64,000 nucleotides of DNA, taken from Megachile rotundata. Taxonomy: Eukaryota > Arthropoda > Insecta > Hymenoptera > Megachilidae. The notes under the pieces are model-generated. The model was given only the letters and a program-made list of their open reading frames with translations, was not told where the DNA came from and searched no databases. Numbering within the stretch: position 1 is the stretch's first letter; each line of letters starts with the position of its first letter. A program made the position numbers and the translations under genes. Of this stretch, positions 16,255 to 30,380 are shown in pieces. The stretch spans positions 1 to 64,000 of the forward strand of contig NW_027474095.1 of assembly GCF_050947335.1 (NCBI RefSeq). The letters run 5' to 3'.

Positions 16255-19200
16255 TACTCTTATTATTATCAATCTAACTCATATTATTGGCCATATTATG
16301 TGGATATGATCGATAGGACGATAATTACTATACTTATTACTCTTACTATTATCAATCTAACACATATTATTAGACAGATTATGCTTATATGATCGATAGA
16401 ACGACAATTACTATACTTATTACTCTTATTATTATCAATCTAACTCATATTATTAGCCATATTATGCTTATATTATCGATGGAACGACAATTACTATACT
16501 TATTACTCTTATTATTATCAATCTAACTCATATTATTAGCCATATTATGCTTATATGATCGATGGAAAGGCAATTACTATACTTGTTACTCTTATTATTA
16601 TCAATCTAACTCATATTATTAGCCATATTATGCTCATATGATCGATAGAACGACAATTACTATACTTATTACTCTTATTATTATCAATCTAACTCATATT
16701 ATTAGCCATATTATGCTTATATGATCGATAGAAAGACAATTACTATACTTGTTACTCTTATTATTATCAATCTAACTCATATTATTGGCCATATTATGTG
16801 GATATGATCGATAGGACGACAATTACTATACTTATTACTCTTATTATTATCAATCTAACTCATATTATTGGCCATATAATGTGGATATGATGGATAGGAC
16901 GACAATTACTATACGTATTACTCTTACTATTATTAATCTAACTCATATTATTAGCCACATTATGCTTATATGATCGATTGAACGACAATTACTATACTTA
17001 TTACTCTTACTATTATCAATCTAACACATATTATTAGCCATATTATGCTTATATGGTCGATAGAACGACAATTACTATATTTGTTACTCTTATTATTATA
17101 AATCTAACACATATTATTAGCCATATTATGCTTATACGGTCGATTGAACGACAATTACTATACTTGTTACTCTTATTATTATCAATCTAACTCATATTAT
17201 TGGCCATATTATGTGGATATGATCGATAGGACGACAACTACTATACTTATTACTCTTATTATTATCAATCTAACTCATATTATTGGCCATATTATGTGGA
17301 TATGATCGATAGGACGACAATTACTATACTTATTACTCTTATTATTATCAATCTAACTCATATTATTTCCATATTATGCAGATATGATCGATAGAACGAC
17401 AATTACAATACTTATTACTCTTATTATTATCAATCTAACTCATATTATTGGCCATATTATGCTTATATGATCGATAGAACGACAATTACTATACCTATTA
17501 CTCTTATTATTATCAATCTAACTCACATTATTAGCCATATTATGCTTATATTATCGATAGAAGGACAATTACTATAGTTGTTACTCCAATTATTATCAAT
17601 CCAACACATATTATTAGCCATATTATGCTTATATTATCGAAAGAACGACAATTACTATACTTGTTACTCTTATTATTATCAATCTAACTCATATTATTGG
17701 CCATATTATGTGGATATGATCGAGAGGACGACAATTACTATACTCATTACTCTTATTATTATCAATCTAACTCATATTATTAACCATATTATGCAGATAT
17801 GATCGATTGAACGACAATTACTATACTTGCTACGCTTATTATTATCAATCTAACCCATATTATTAGCCATATTATGCTTATATGATCGATAGAAAGACAA
17901 TTACTATTCTTGTTACTCTTATTATTATCAATCTAACTCATATTATTAGCCATATTATGCTTATATGGTCGATAGAAAGGCAATTACTATACTTGTTACT
18001 CTTATTATTATCAATCTAACTCATATTATTAGCCATATTATGCTTATATGATCGATAGAACGACAATTACTATACTTATTACTCTTATTATTACCAATCT
18101 AACTCATATTATTAGCCATATTATGCTTATATGCTCGATAGAACGACAATTACTATACTTGTTACGCTTATTGTTATCAATCTAACTCATATTATCAGCC
18201 ATATTATGCTTATATTATCGATAGAACGACAATTACTATACTTGTTACTCTTATTATTATCAATCTAACTCATATTATTAGCCATATTACGCTTATATGA
18301 TCGATAGAACTACAACTACTATACTCATTACTCTTATTATTATCAATCTAACTCATATGATTAGCCATATTATGCAGATATGATCGATAGAACGACAATT
18401 ACTATACTTATTACACTCACTATTATCAATCTAACTGATATTATTAGCCATATTATGCTTATATGATCGATAGAACGACAATTACTATACTTATTACACT
18501 CACTATTATCAATCTAACTCATATTATTAGCCATATTATGCTTATATGACCGATAGAACGACAATTACTATACTTTTTACTCTTATTATTATCAAACTCA
18601 CTCATATTATTAGCCATACTGTGCTTATATGATCGATAGAACGACAATTACTATGCTCACTACTCTTATTATTATCAATCTAACTCATATTATTAGCCAT
18701 ATTACGCTTATATGATCGATAGAACTACAACTACTATACTCATTACTCTTATTATTATCAATCTAACTCATATGATTAGCCATATTATGCAGATATGATC
18801 GATAGAACGACAATTACTATACTTATTACACTCACTATTATCAATCTAACTCATATTATTAGCCATATTATGCTTATATGATCGATAGAACGACAATTAC
18901 TATACTTATTACACTCACTATTATCAATCTAACTCATATTATTGGCCATATTATGCAGATATGATCGATTGAACGACAATTACTATACTTGCTACGCTTA
19001 TTATTATCAATCTAACCCATATTATTAGCCATATTATGCTTATATGATCGATAGAAAGACAATTACTATTCTTGTTACTCTTATTATTATCAATCTAACT
19101 CATATTATTAGCCATATTATGCTTATATGATCGACAGAACGACAATTACTATACTTATTACACTCACTATTATCAATCTAACTCATATTATTAGCCATAC

Positions 19201-21870
19201 TATGCTTATATGATCGATAGAACGACAACTACTATACGTATTAGTCTTATTATTATCAATCTAACTCATATTATTAGCCATATTATGCTTATACTATCGA
19301 TAGAAGGACAATTACTATAGTTGTTACTCTTATTATTATCAATCTAACTCATATTATTAGCCATATTATGCTTATATGATCGATAGAAAGACAATTATTA
19401 TACCTGTTACTCTTATTATTATCAATCTAACTCATATTATTGGCCATATTATGTGGATATGATAGATAGGACGACAATTACTATACTTATTACTCTTATT
19501 ATTATCAATCTAACTCATATTATTGGCCATATTATGTGGATATGATCGATAGGACGACAATTACTATACTTATTACTCTTATTATTATTAATATAACTCA
19601 TATTATTAGCCACATTATGCTTATATGATCGATTGAACGACAATTACTATACTTATTACTCTTACTATTATCAATCTAACACATATTATTAGCCATATTA
19701 TGCTTATATGATCGATAGAACGACAATTACTATACTTATTACACTTATTATTATCAATCTAACTCATATTATTAAACATATTATGCAGATATGATCGGTA
19801 GAACGACAATCACTATGCCTATTACTCTTGCTATTATCAATCGAACTCATATTATTAGCCATATTATGCTTACATGATCGACTGAACGACAATTTCTATA
19901 CTTGTTACGCTTATTATTATCAATCTAACTCATATTATTAGCCATATTATGCTTATATTATCGAAAGAAGGACAATTACTATACTTATTACACTCACTAT
20001 TATCAATCTAACTCATATTATTAGCCATATTATGCTTATATGACCGATAGAACGACAATTACTATACTTTTTACTCTTATTATTATCAAACTCACTCATA
20101 TTATTAGCCATACTGTGCTTATATGATCGATAGAACGACAATTACTATGCTCACTACTCTTATTATTATCAATCTAACTCATATTATTAGCCATATTACG
20201 CTTATATGATCGATAGAACTACAACTACTATACTCATTACTCTTATTATTATCAATCTAACTCATATGATTAGCCATATTATGCAGATATGATCGACAGA
20301 ACGACAATTACTATACTTATTACGCTCACTATTATCAATCTAACTCATATTATTAGCCATATTATGCTTATATGATCGGTGGAACGATAATTACTATACT
20401 TTTTACTCTTATTATTATCAATCTAACTCATATTATTAGCCATATTATGCTTATATGATCGCTTGAACTACAATTACTATACTCATTACTCTTATTATTA
20501 TCAATCTAACTTATATTATCAGCCATATTATGCTTATATGATCGATAGAACGACAATTACTATACTTATTACTCTTATTATTATCAATCTAACTCATATA
20601 ATTAGCTATATTATGCTTATATGATCGACAGAACGACAATTACTATACTTATTACACTCACTATTATCAATCTAACTCATATTATTAACCATATTATGCA
20701 GATATGATCGATAGAACGACAATTACTATACTTATTACTCTTATTATTATCCATCTAACTCATATTATCAGCCATATTATGCTTATATGATCGGTAGAAC
20801 GATAATTACTATACTTATTACTCTTATTATTATCAATCTAACTCATATTATTAGCCATATTATGCTTATATGATCGATAGAACGACAATTACTATACTCA
20901 TTACTCTTATTATTATCAATCTAACTCATATTATATTTTAAGCCATATTATGCTTATATGATCGATAGAACGACAATTACTATGCTCACTACTCTTATTA
21001 TTATCAATCTAACTCATATTATTAGCCATATTATGCTTATGTGATCGATAGAACGACAATTACTATACTTATTGCTCTTATTATTATCAATCTAACTCAT
21101 ATTATTAGCCATATTATGCTTATATGATCGACAGAACGACAATTACTATACTTATTACACTCACTGTTATCAATCTAACTCATATTATTAACCACATTAT
21201 GCAAATATGATCGAAAGAACGACAATTACTATGCTCAATACTCTTATTATTATCAATCTAACTCATATTATTAGCCATATTATGCTTATATGATCGATAG
21301 AACGACAATTACTATGCTCACTACTCTTATTATTATCAATCTAACTCATATTATTAGCCATATTATGCTTATATGATCGATAGAACGACAATTACTATAC
21401 TCATTACTCTTATTATTATCAATCTAACTCATATTATTAGCCATATTATGCTTACATGATCGACAGAACAACAATTACTATACTTATTACACTCACTATT
21501 ATCAATCTAACTCATATTATTAGCCATACTATGCTTATATGATCGATAGAACGACAACTACTATACGTATTAGTCTTATTATTATCAATCTAACTCATAT
21601 TATTAGCCATATTATGCTTATGTTATCGATAGAAGGACAATTACTATAGTTGTTACTCTTATTATTATCAATCTAACTCATATTATTAGCCATATTATGC
21701 TTATATGATCGATAGAAAGACAATTACTATACCTGTTACTCTTATTATTATCAATCTAACTCATATTATTGGCCATATTATGTGGATATGATCGATAGGA
21801 CGACAATTACTATACTTATTACTCTTATTATTATCAATCTAACTCATATTATTGGCCATATTATGTGGAT
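16255..21870 (+). repeat. About 76-monomer higher-order repeat unit, second copy with whole-monomer deletions
   Basis: The order is the same as in 9945-16254, but the copy is about 0.7 kb shorter. The offset falls from 6310 to 6144 after about 17460 (two monomers lost), again near 18190 (two lost), near 19975 (one lost, leaving a hybrid monomer), and near 20300 (four lost, removing the tattattattagcc landmark), reaching 5560 by 20374. All losses are close to whole multiples of 83 bp, as expected from unequal crossover or slippage between aligned monomers. Homology ends near 21870, where gatggataggacg replaces gatcgataggacg. Confidence 0.83.
20929..20943 (+). repeat. Monomer with a 5-bp expansion
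   Basis: Here catattatattttaagcc replaces the usual catattattagcc, adding 5 bp within one monomer. The equivalent monomer of the other HOR copies (near 15370) lacks it. It is a private mutation or a local sequence error. Confidence 0.75.
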
Positions 21871-23155
21871 ATGATGGATAGGACGACAATTACTATACGT
21901 ATTACTCTTACTATTATTAATATAACTCATATTATTAGCCACATTATGCTTATATGATCGATTGAACGACAATTACTATACTTATTACTCTTACTATTAT
22001 CAATCTAACACATATTATTAGCCATATTATGCTTATATGATCGATAGAACGACAATTACTAAACTTATTACACTTATTATTATCAATCTAACTCATATTA
22101 TTAAACATATTATGCAGATATGATCGGTAGAACGACAATCACTATGCCTATTACTCTTGCTATTATCAATCGAACTCATATTATTAGCCATATTATGCTT
22201 ATATGATCGACTGAACGACAATTACTATACTTGTTACTCTTATTATTATCAATCTAACTCATATTATTGGCCATATTATGTGGATATGATCGATAGGACG
22301 ACAATTACTATACTTATTACTCTTATTATTATCAATCTAACTCATATTGTTTCCATATTATGCAGATATGATCGATAGAACGACAATTACAATACTTATT
22401 ACTCTTATTATTATCAATCTAACTCATATTATTGGCCATATTATGTGGATATGATCGATAGGACGATAATTACTATACTTATTACTCTTACTATTATCAA
22501 TCTAATACATATTATTAGACATATTATGCTTATATGATCGATGGAAAGGCAATTACTATACTTATTACACTCACTATTATCAATCTAACTCATATTATTA
22601 GCCACACTATGCTTATATGATCGACAGAACGACAATTACTATACTTATTACACTCACTGTTATCAATCTAACTCATATTATTAACCATATTATGCGGATA
22701 TGATCGATAGAACGACAATTACAATACTTATTACTGTTATTATTATCAATCTAACTCATATTATTAGCCATATTATGCTTATATGATCGGTGGAACGATA
22801 ATTACTATACTTTTTACTCTTATTATTATCAATCTAACTCATATTATTAGCCATATTATGCTTATATGATCGCTTGAACTACAATTACTATACTCATTAC
22901 TCTTATTATTATCAATCTAACTTATATTATCAGCCATATTATGCTTATATGATCGATAGAACGACAATTACTATACTTATTACTCTTATTATTATCAATC
23001 TAACTCATATTATTAGCTATATTATGCTTATATGATCGACAGAACGACAATTACTATACTTATTACACTCACTATTATCAATCTAACTCATATTATTAAC
23101 CATATTATGCAGATATGATCGATAGAACGACAATTACTATACTTATTACTCTTAT

Positions 23156-24996
23156 TATTATCCATCTAACTCATATTATCAGCCATATTATGCTTATATT
23201 ATCGATAGAACGACAATTACTATACTTGTTACTCTTACTATTATCAATCTGACTCATATTATTAGCCATATTATGCTTATATGATCGATAGGACGACAAT
23301 CACTATACTTACTACTCTTATTATTATCAATCTAACTCATATTATTGGCCATATTATGTGGATATGATGGATAGGACGACAATTACTATACGTATTACTC
23401 TTACTATTATTAATCTAACTCATATTATTAGCCACATTATGCTTATATGATCGATTGAACGACAATTACTATACTTATTACTCTTACTATTATCAATCTA
23501 ACACATATTATTAGCCATATTATGCTTATATGGTCGATAGAACGACAATTACTATACTTGTTACTCTTATTATTATAAATCTAACACATATTATTAGCCA
23601 TATTATGCTTATACGGTCGATTGAACGACAATTACTATACTTGTTACTCTTATTATTATCAATCTAACTCATATTATTGGCCATATTATGTGGATATGAT
23701 CGATAGGACGACAACTACTATACTTATTACTCTTATTATTATCAATCTAACTCATATTATTGGCCATATTATGTGGATATGATCGATAGGACGACAATTA
23801 CTATACTTATTACTCTTATTATTATCAATCTAACTCATATTATTTCCATATTATGCAGATATGATCGATAGAACGACAATTACAATACTTATTACTCTTA
23901 TTATTATCAATCTAACTCATATTATTGGCCATATTATGTGGATATGATGGATAGGACGACAATTACTATACGTATTGCTCTTACTATTATTAATCTAACT
24001 CATATTATTAGCCAAGTTATGCTTATATGATCGATTGAACGACAATTACTATACTTATTACTCTTACTATTATCAATCTAACACATATTATTAGCCATAT
24101 TATGCTTATATGATCGATAGAACGACAATTACTATACCTATTACTCTTATTACTATCAATCTAACTCACATTATTAGCCATATTATGCTTATATTATCGA
24201 TAGAAGGACAATTACTATAGTTGTTACTCCAATTATTATCAATCCAACACATATTATTAGCCATATTATGCTTATATTATCGAAAGAACGACAATTACTA
24301 TACTTGTTACTCTTATTATTATCAATCTAACTCATATTATTGGCCATATTATGTGGATATGATCGAGAGGACGACAATTACTATACTCATTACTCTTATT
24401 ATTATCAATCTAACTCATATTATTAACCATATTATGCAGATATGATCGATTGAACGACAATTACTATACTTGCTACGCTTATTATTATCAATCTAACCCA
24501 TATTATTAGCCATATTATGCTTATATGATGGATAGAAAGACAATTACTATTCTTGTTACTCTTATTATTATCAATCTAACTCATATTATTAGCCATATTA
24601 TGCTTATATGGTCGATAGAACGACAATTACTATACTTATTACTCTTATTATTACCAATCTAACTCATATTATTAGCCATATTATGCTTATATGCTCGATA
24701 GAACGACAATTACTATACTTGTTACGCTTATTGTTATCAATCTAACTCATATTATTAGCCATATTATGCTTATATTATCGATAGAACGACAATTACTATA
24801 CTTGTTACTCTTATTATTATAAATCTAACACATATTATTAGCCATATTATGCAGATATGATCGATAGAACGACAATTACAATACTTATTACTCTTATTAT
24901 TATCAATCTAACTCATATTATTGGCCATATTATGTGGATATGATCGATAGGACGATAATTACTATACTTATTACTCTTACTATTATCAATCTAACA
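23156..24996 (+). repeat. Higher-order block B, copy 2 (matches 6470-8310)
   Basis: This is the second copy of the 22-monomer block described at 6470-8310, starting inside the ccatctaac...atcagcc unit and ending within a cgataggacgataatt unit. Near 8300/24986 the copies part: the left copy continues with ctcatattattagcc, while this one continues with acacatattattagacat. It leads directly into an eight-monomer tandem duplication. Confidence 0.82.
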
Positions 24997-25439
24997 CATA
25001 TTATTAGACATATTATGCTTATATGATCGATAGAACGACAATTACTATACTTATTACTCTTATTATTATCAATCTAACTCATATTATTAGCCATATTATG
25101 CTTATATTATCGATGGAACGACAATTACTATACTTATTACTCTTATTATTATCAATCTAACTCATATTATTAGCCATATTATGCTTATATGATCGATGGA
25201 AAGGCAATTACTATACTTGTTACTCTTATTATTATCAATCTAACTCATATTATTAGCCATATTATGCTCATATGATCGATAGAACGACAATTACTATACT
25301 TATTACTCTTATTATTATCAATCTAACTCATATTATTAGCCATATTATGCTTATATGATCGATAGAAAGACAATTACTATACTTGTTACTCTTATTATTA
25401 TCAATCTAACTCATATTATTAGCCATATTATGCTTATAT
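24776..25439 (+). repeat. Eight-monomer (664-bp) unit, first tandem copy
   Basis: The string of eight monomers starting with the attataaatctaacac unit (aaatctaaca at 24821) recurs 664 bp later (25485), exactly 8 x 83. The order includes gatcgataggacgataatt, ttagacatatt, gatcgatggaacg and gatcgatggaaagg monomers. It looks like a recent local duplication, because no other part of the window shows the two copies side by side. Confidence 0.83.
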
Positions 25440-25915
25440 GATCGATAGAACGACAATTACTATACTTGTTACTCTTATTATTATAAATCTAACACATATT
25501 ATTAGCCATATTATGCAGATATGATCGATAGAACGACAATTACAATACTTATTACTCTTATTATTATCAATCTAACTCATATTATTGGCCATATTATGTG
25601 GATATGATCGATAGGACGATAATTACTATACTTATTACTCTTACTATTATCAATCTAACACATATTATTAGACATATTATGCTTATATGATCGATAGAAC
25701 GACAATTACTATACTTATTACTCTTATTATTATCAATCTAACTCATATTATTAGCCATATTATGCTTATATTATCGATGGAACGACAATTACTATACTTA
25801 TTACTCTTATTATTATCAATCTAACTCATATTATTAGCCATATTATGCTTATATGATCGATGGAAAGGCAATTACTATACTTGTTACTCTTATTATTATC
25901 AATCTAACTCATATT
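25440..25915 (+). repeat. Eight-monomer unit, second tandem copy (incomplete)
   Basis: This copy follows directly on 24776-25439 and repeats about six of its eight monomers with no difference that I noticed. It then switches near 25916 to a ggccatattatgtgg monomer where the first copy has agccatattatgctc. Confidence 0.8.
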
Positions 25916-26984
25916 ATTGGCCATATTATGTGGATATGATCGATAGGACGACAATTACTATACTTATTACTCTTATTATTATCAATCTAACTCATATTAT
26001 TGGCCATATTATGTGGATATGATGGATAGGACGACAATTACTATACGTATTACTCTTACTATTATTAATCTAACTCATATTATTAGCCACATTATGCTTA
26101 TATGATCGATTGAACGACAATTACTATACTTAATACTCTTACTATTATCAATCTAACACATATTATTAGCCATATTATGCTTATATGATCGATAGAACGA
26201 CAATTACTATACTTATTACTCATATTATTATCAATCTAACTCATATTATTAAACATATTATGCAGATATGATCGGTAGAACGACAATCACTATGCCTATT
26301 ACTCTTGCTATTATCAATCGAACTCATATTATTAGCCATATTATGCTTATATGATCGACTGAACGACAATTACTATACTTATTACTCTTATTATTATCAA
26401 TCTAACTCATATTATTAGCCACATTATGCTTATATGATCGATTGAACGACAATTACTATACTTATTACTCTTACTATTATCAATCTAACACATATTATTA
26501 GCCATATTATGTGGATATGATCGAGAGGACGACAAGTACTATACTCATTACTCTTATTATTATCAATCTAACTCATATTATTAACCATATTATGCAGATA
26601 TGATCGATTGAACGACAATTACTATACTTGCTACGCTTATTATTATCAATCTAACCCATATTATTAGCCATATTATGCTTATATGATCGATAGAAAGACA
26701 ATTACTATTCTTGTTACTCTTATTATTATCAATCTAACTCATATTATTAGCCATATTATGCTTATATGGTCGATAGAAAGGCAATTACTATACTTATTAC
26801 TCTTATTATTATCAATCTAACTCATATTATTAGCCATATTATGCTTATATGATCGATAGAACGACAATTACTATACTTATTACACTTATTATTATCAATC
26901 TAACTCATATTATTAAACATATTATGCAGATATGATCGGTAGAACGACAATCACTATGCCTATTACTCTTGCTATTATCAATCG

Positions 26985-28240
26985 AACTCATATTATTAGC
27001 CATATTATGCTTATATGATCGATAGAACGACAATTACTATACTTATTACACTCACTATTATCAATCTAACTCATATTATTAGCCACACTATGCTTATATG
27101 ATCGACAGAACGACAATTACTATACTTATTACACTCACTGTTATCAATCTAACTCATATTATTAACCATATTATGCGGATATGATCGATAGAACGACAAT
27201 TACTATACTTATTACTCTTATTATTATCAATCTAACTCATATTATTAGCCATATTATGCTTATATGATCGATAGAACGACAATTACTATACTTTTTACTC
27301 TTATTATTATCAAACTCACTCATATTATTAGCCATACTATGCTTATATGATCGATAGAACGACAATAACTATGCTCACTACTCTTATTATTATCAATCTA
27401 ACTCATATTATTAGCCATATTACGCTTATATGATCGATAGAACTACAACTACTATACTCATTACTCTTATTATTATCAATCTAACTCATATGATTAGCCA
27501 TATTATGCAGATATGATCGACAGAACGACAATTACTATACTTATTACGCTCACTATTATCAATCTAACTCATATTATTAGCCATATTATGCTTATATGAT
27601 CGCTTGAACTACAATTACTATACTCATTACTCTTATTATTATCAATCTAACTTATATTATCAGCCATATTATGCTTATATGATCGATAGAACGACAATTA
27701 CTATACTTATTACTCTTATTATTATCGATCTAACTCATATTATTAGCTATATTATGCTTATATGATCGACAGAACGACAATTACTATACTTATTACACTC
27801 ACTATTATCAATCTAACTCATATTATTAACCATATTATGCAGATATGATCGATAGAACGACAATTACTATACTTATTACTCTTATTATTATCCATCTAAC
27901 TCATATTATCAGCCATATTATGCTTATATGATCGATAGAACGATAATTACTATACTCATTACTCTTATTATTATCAATCTAACTCATATTATTAGCCATA
28001 TTATGCTTATATGGTCGGTAGAACGATAATTACTATACTTATTACTCTTATTATTATCAATCTAACTCATACTATTGGCCATATTATGTGGATATGATGG
28101 ATAGGACAACAATTACTATACGTATTACTCTTACTATTATTAATCTAACTCATATTATTAGCCACATTATGCTTATATGATCGATTGAACGACAATTACT
28201 ATACTTATTACTCTTACTATTATCAATCTAACACATATTA
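26985..28240 (+). repeat. Higher-order block C, copy 1 (matches 36778-38033)
   Basis: This 15-monomer block carries the gccacactatg, ttgttatc..., ccatattatgcgg and gatcgcttgaac landmarks in the same order as 36778-38033. The gccacacta landmark is at 27081 and 36874, an offset of 9793 bp (118 monomers less 1 bp). A shorter part, 26985-27890, also matches 29475-30380 at exactly 2490 bp (30 monomers). Confidence 0.78.
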
Positions 28241-29474
28241 TTGGCCATATTATGTGGATATGATCGATAGGACGACAATTACTATACTTATTACTCTTAT
28301 TATTATCAATCTAACTCATATTATTGGCTATATTATGTGGATATGATGGACAGGACGACAATTACTATACGTATTACTCTTACTATTATTAATCTAACTC
28401 ATATTATTAGCCACATTATGCTTATATGATCGATTGAACGACAATTACTATACTTATTACTCTTACTATTATCAATCTAACACATATTATTAGCCATATT
28501 ATGCTTATATGATCGATAGAACGACAATTACTATACTTATTACTCTTATTATTATCAATCTAACTCATATTATTAAACATATTATGCAGATATGATCGGT
28601 AGAACGACAATCACTATGCCTATTACTCTTGCTATTATCAATCGAACTCATATTATTAGCCATATTATGCTTATATGATCGACTGAACGACAATTTCTAT
28701 ACTTGTTACGCTTATTATTATCAATCTAACTCATATTATTAGCCATATTATGCTTATATTATCGAAAGAAGGACAATTACTATAGTTGTTACTCTTATTA
28801 TTATCAATCTAACTCATATTATTAGCCATATTATGCTTATATGATCGATAGAAAGACAATTACTATACTTATTACTCTTATTATTATCAATCTAGCTCAT
28901 ATTATTGGCCTTATTATGTGGATATGATCGATAGGACGACAATTACTATACTCATTACTCTTATTATTATCAAGCTAACTCATATTATTAACCATATTAT
29001 GCAGATATGATCGATAGAACGACAATTACTATACTTATTACTCTTACTATTATCAATCTAACTCATATTATTAGCCATATTATGCTTATATTATCGATGG
29101 AACGACAATTACTATACTTATTACTCTTATTATTATCAATCTAACTCATATTATTAGCCATATTATGCTTATATGATCGATGGAAAGGCAATTACTATAC
29201 TTGTTACTCTTATTATTATCAATCTAACTCATATTATTAGCCATATTATGCTCATATGATCGATAGAACGACAATTACTATACTTATTACTCTTACTATT
29301 ATCAATCTAACACATATTATTAGCCATGTTACGCTTATATGATCGATAGAACTACAACTACTATACTCATTACTCTTATTATTATCAATCTAACTCATAT
29401 GATTAGCCATATTATGCAGATATGATCGATAGAACGACAATTACTATACTTATTACACTCACTATTATCAATCT

Positions 29475-30380
29475 AACTCATATTATTAGCCATATTATGC
29501 TTATATGATCGATAGAACGACAATTACTATACTTATTACACTCACTATTATCAATCTAACTCATATTATTAGCCACACTATGCTTATATGATCGACAGAA
29601 CGACAATTACTATACTTATTACACTCACTGTTATCAATCTAACTCATATTATTAACCATATTATGCGGATATGATCGATAGAACGACAATTACTATACTT
29701 ATTACTCTTATTATTATCAATCTAACTCATATTATTAGCCATATTATGCTTATATGATCGATAGAACGACAATTACTATACTTTTTACTCTTATTATTAT
29801 CAAACTCACTCATATTATTAGCCATACTATGCTTATATGATCGATAGAACGACAATAACTATGCTCACTACTCTTATTATTATCAATCTAACTCATATTA
29901 TTAGCCATATTACGCTTATATGATCGATAGAACTACAACTACTATACTCATTACTCTTATTATTATCAATCTAACTCATATGATTAGCCATATTATGCAG
30001 ATATGATCGACAGAACGACAATTACTATACTTATTACGCTCACTATTATCAATCTAACTCATATTATTAGCCATATTATGCTTATATGATCGCTTGAACT
30101 ACAATTACTATACTCATTACTCTTATTATTATCAATCTAACTTATATTATCAGCCATATTATGCTTATATGATCGATAGAACGACAATTACTATACTTAT
30201 TACTCTTATTATTATCAATCTAACTCATATTATTAGCTATATTATGCTTATATGATCGACAGAACGACAATTACTATACTTATTACACTCACTATTATCA
30301 ATCTAACTCATATTATTAACCATATTATGCAGATATGATCGATAGGACGACAATTACTATACTTATTACTCTTATTATTA
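29475..30380 (+). repeat. Higher-order block C, partial copy 2
   Basis: This copy has the same eleven-monomer order as 26985-27890, shifted by exactly 30 monomers (gccacacta at 29571 against 27081). It ends where a gatcgataggacg monomer replaces gatcgatagaacg. Its downstream part, from about 29700, in turn matches 41566 onward at an offset of 11866 bp, so copying was repeated with different end points. Confidence 0.76.

Noticed and set aside
20929..20943. Transposon insertion footprint
   Set aside because: Only 5 extra bases are present, with no target-site duplication flanking inserted sequence; a simple slippage or sequencing error suffices.
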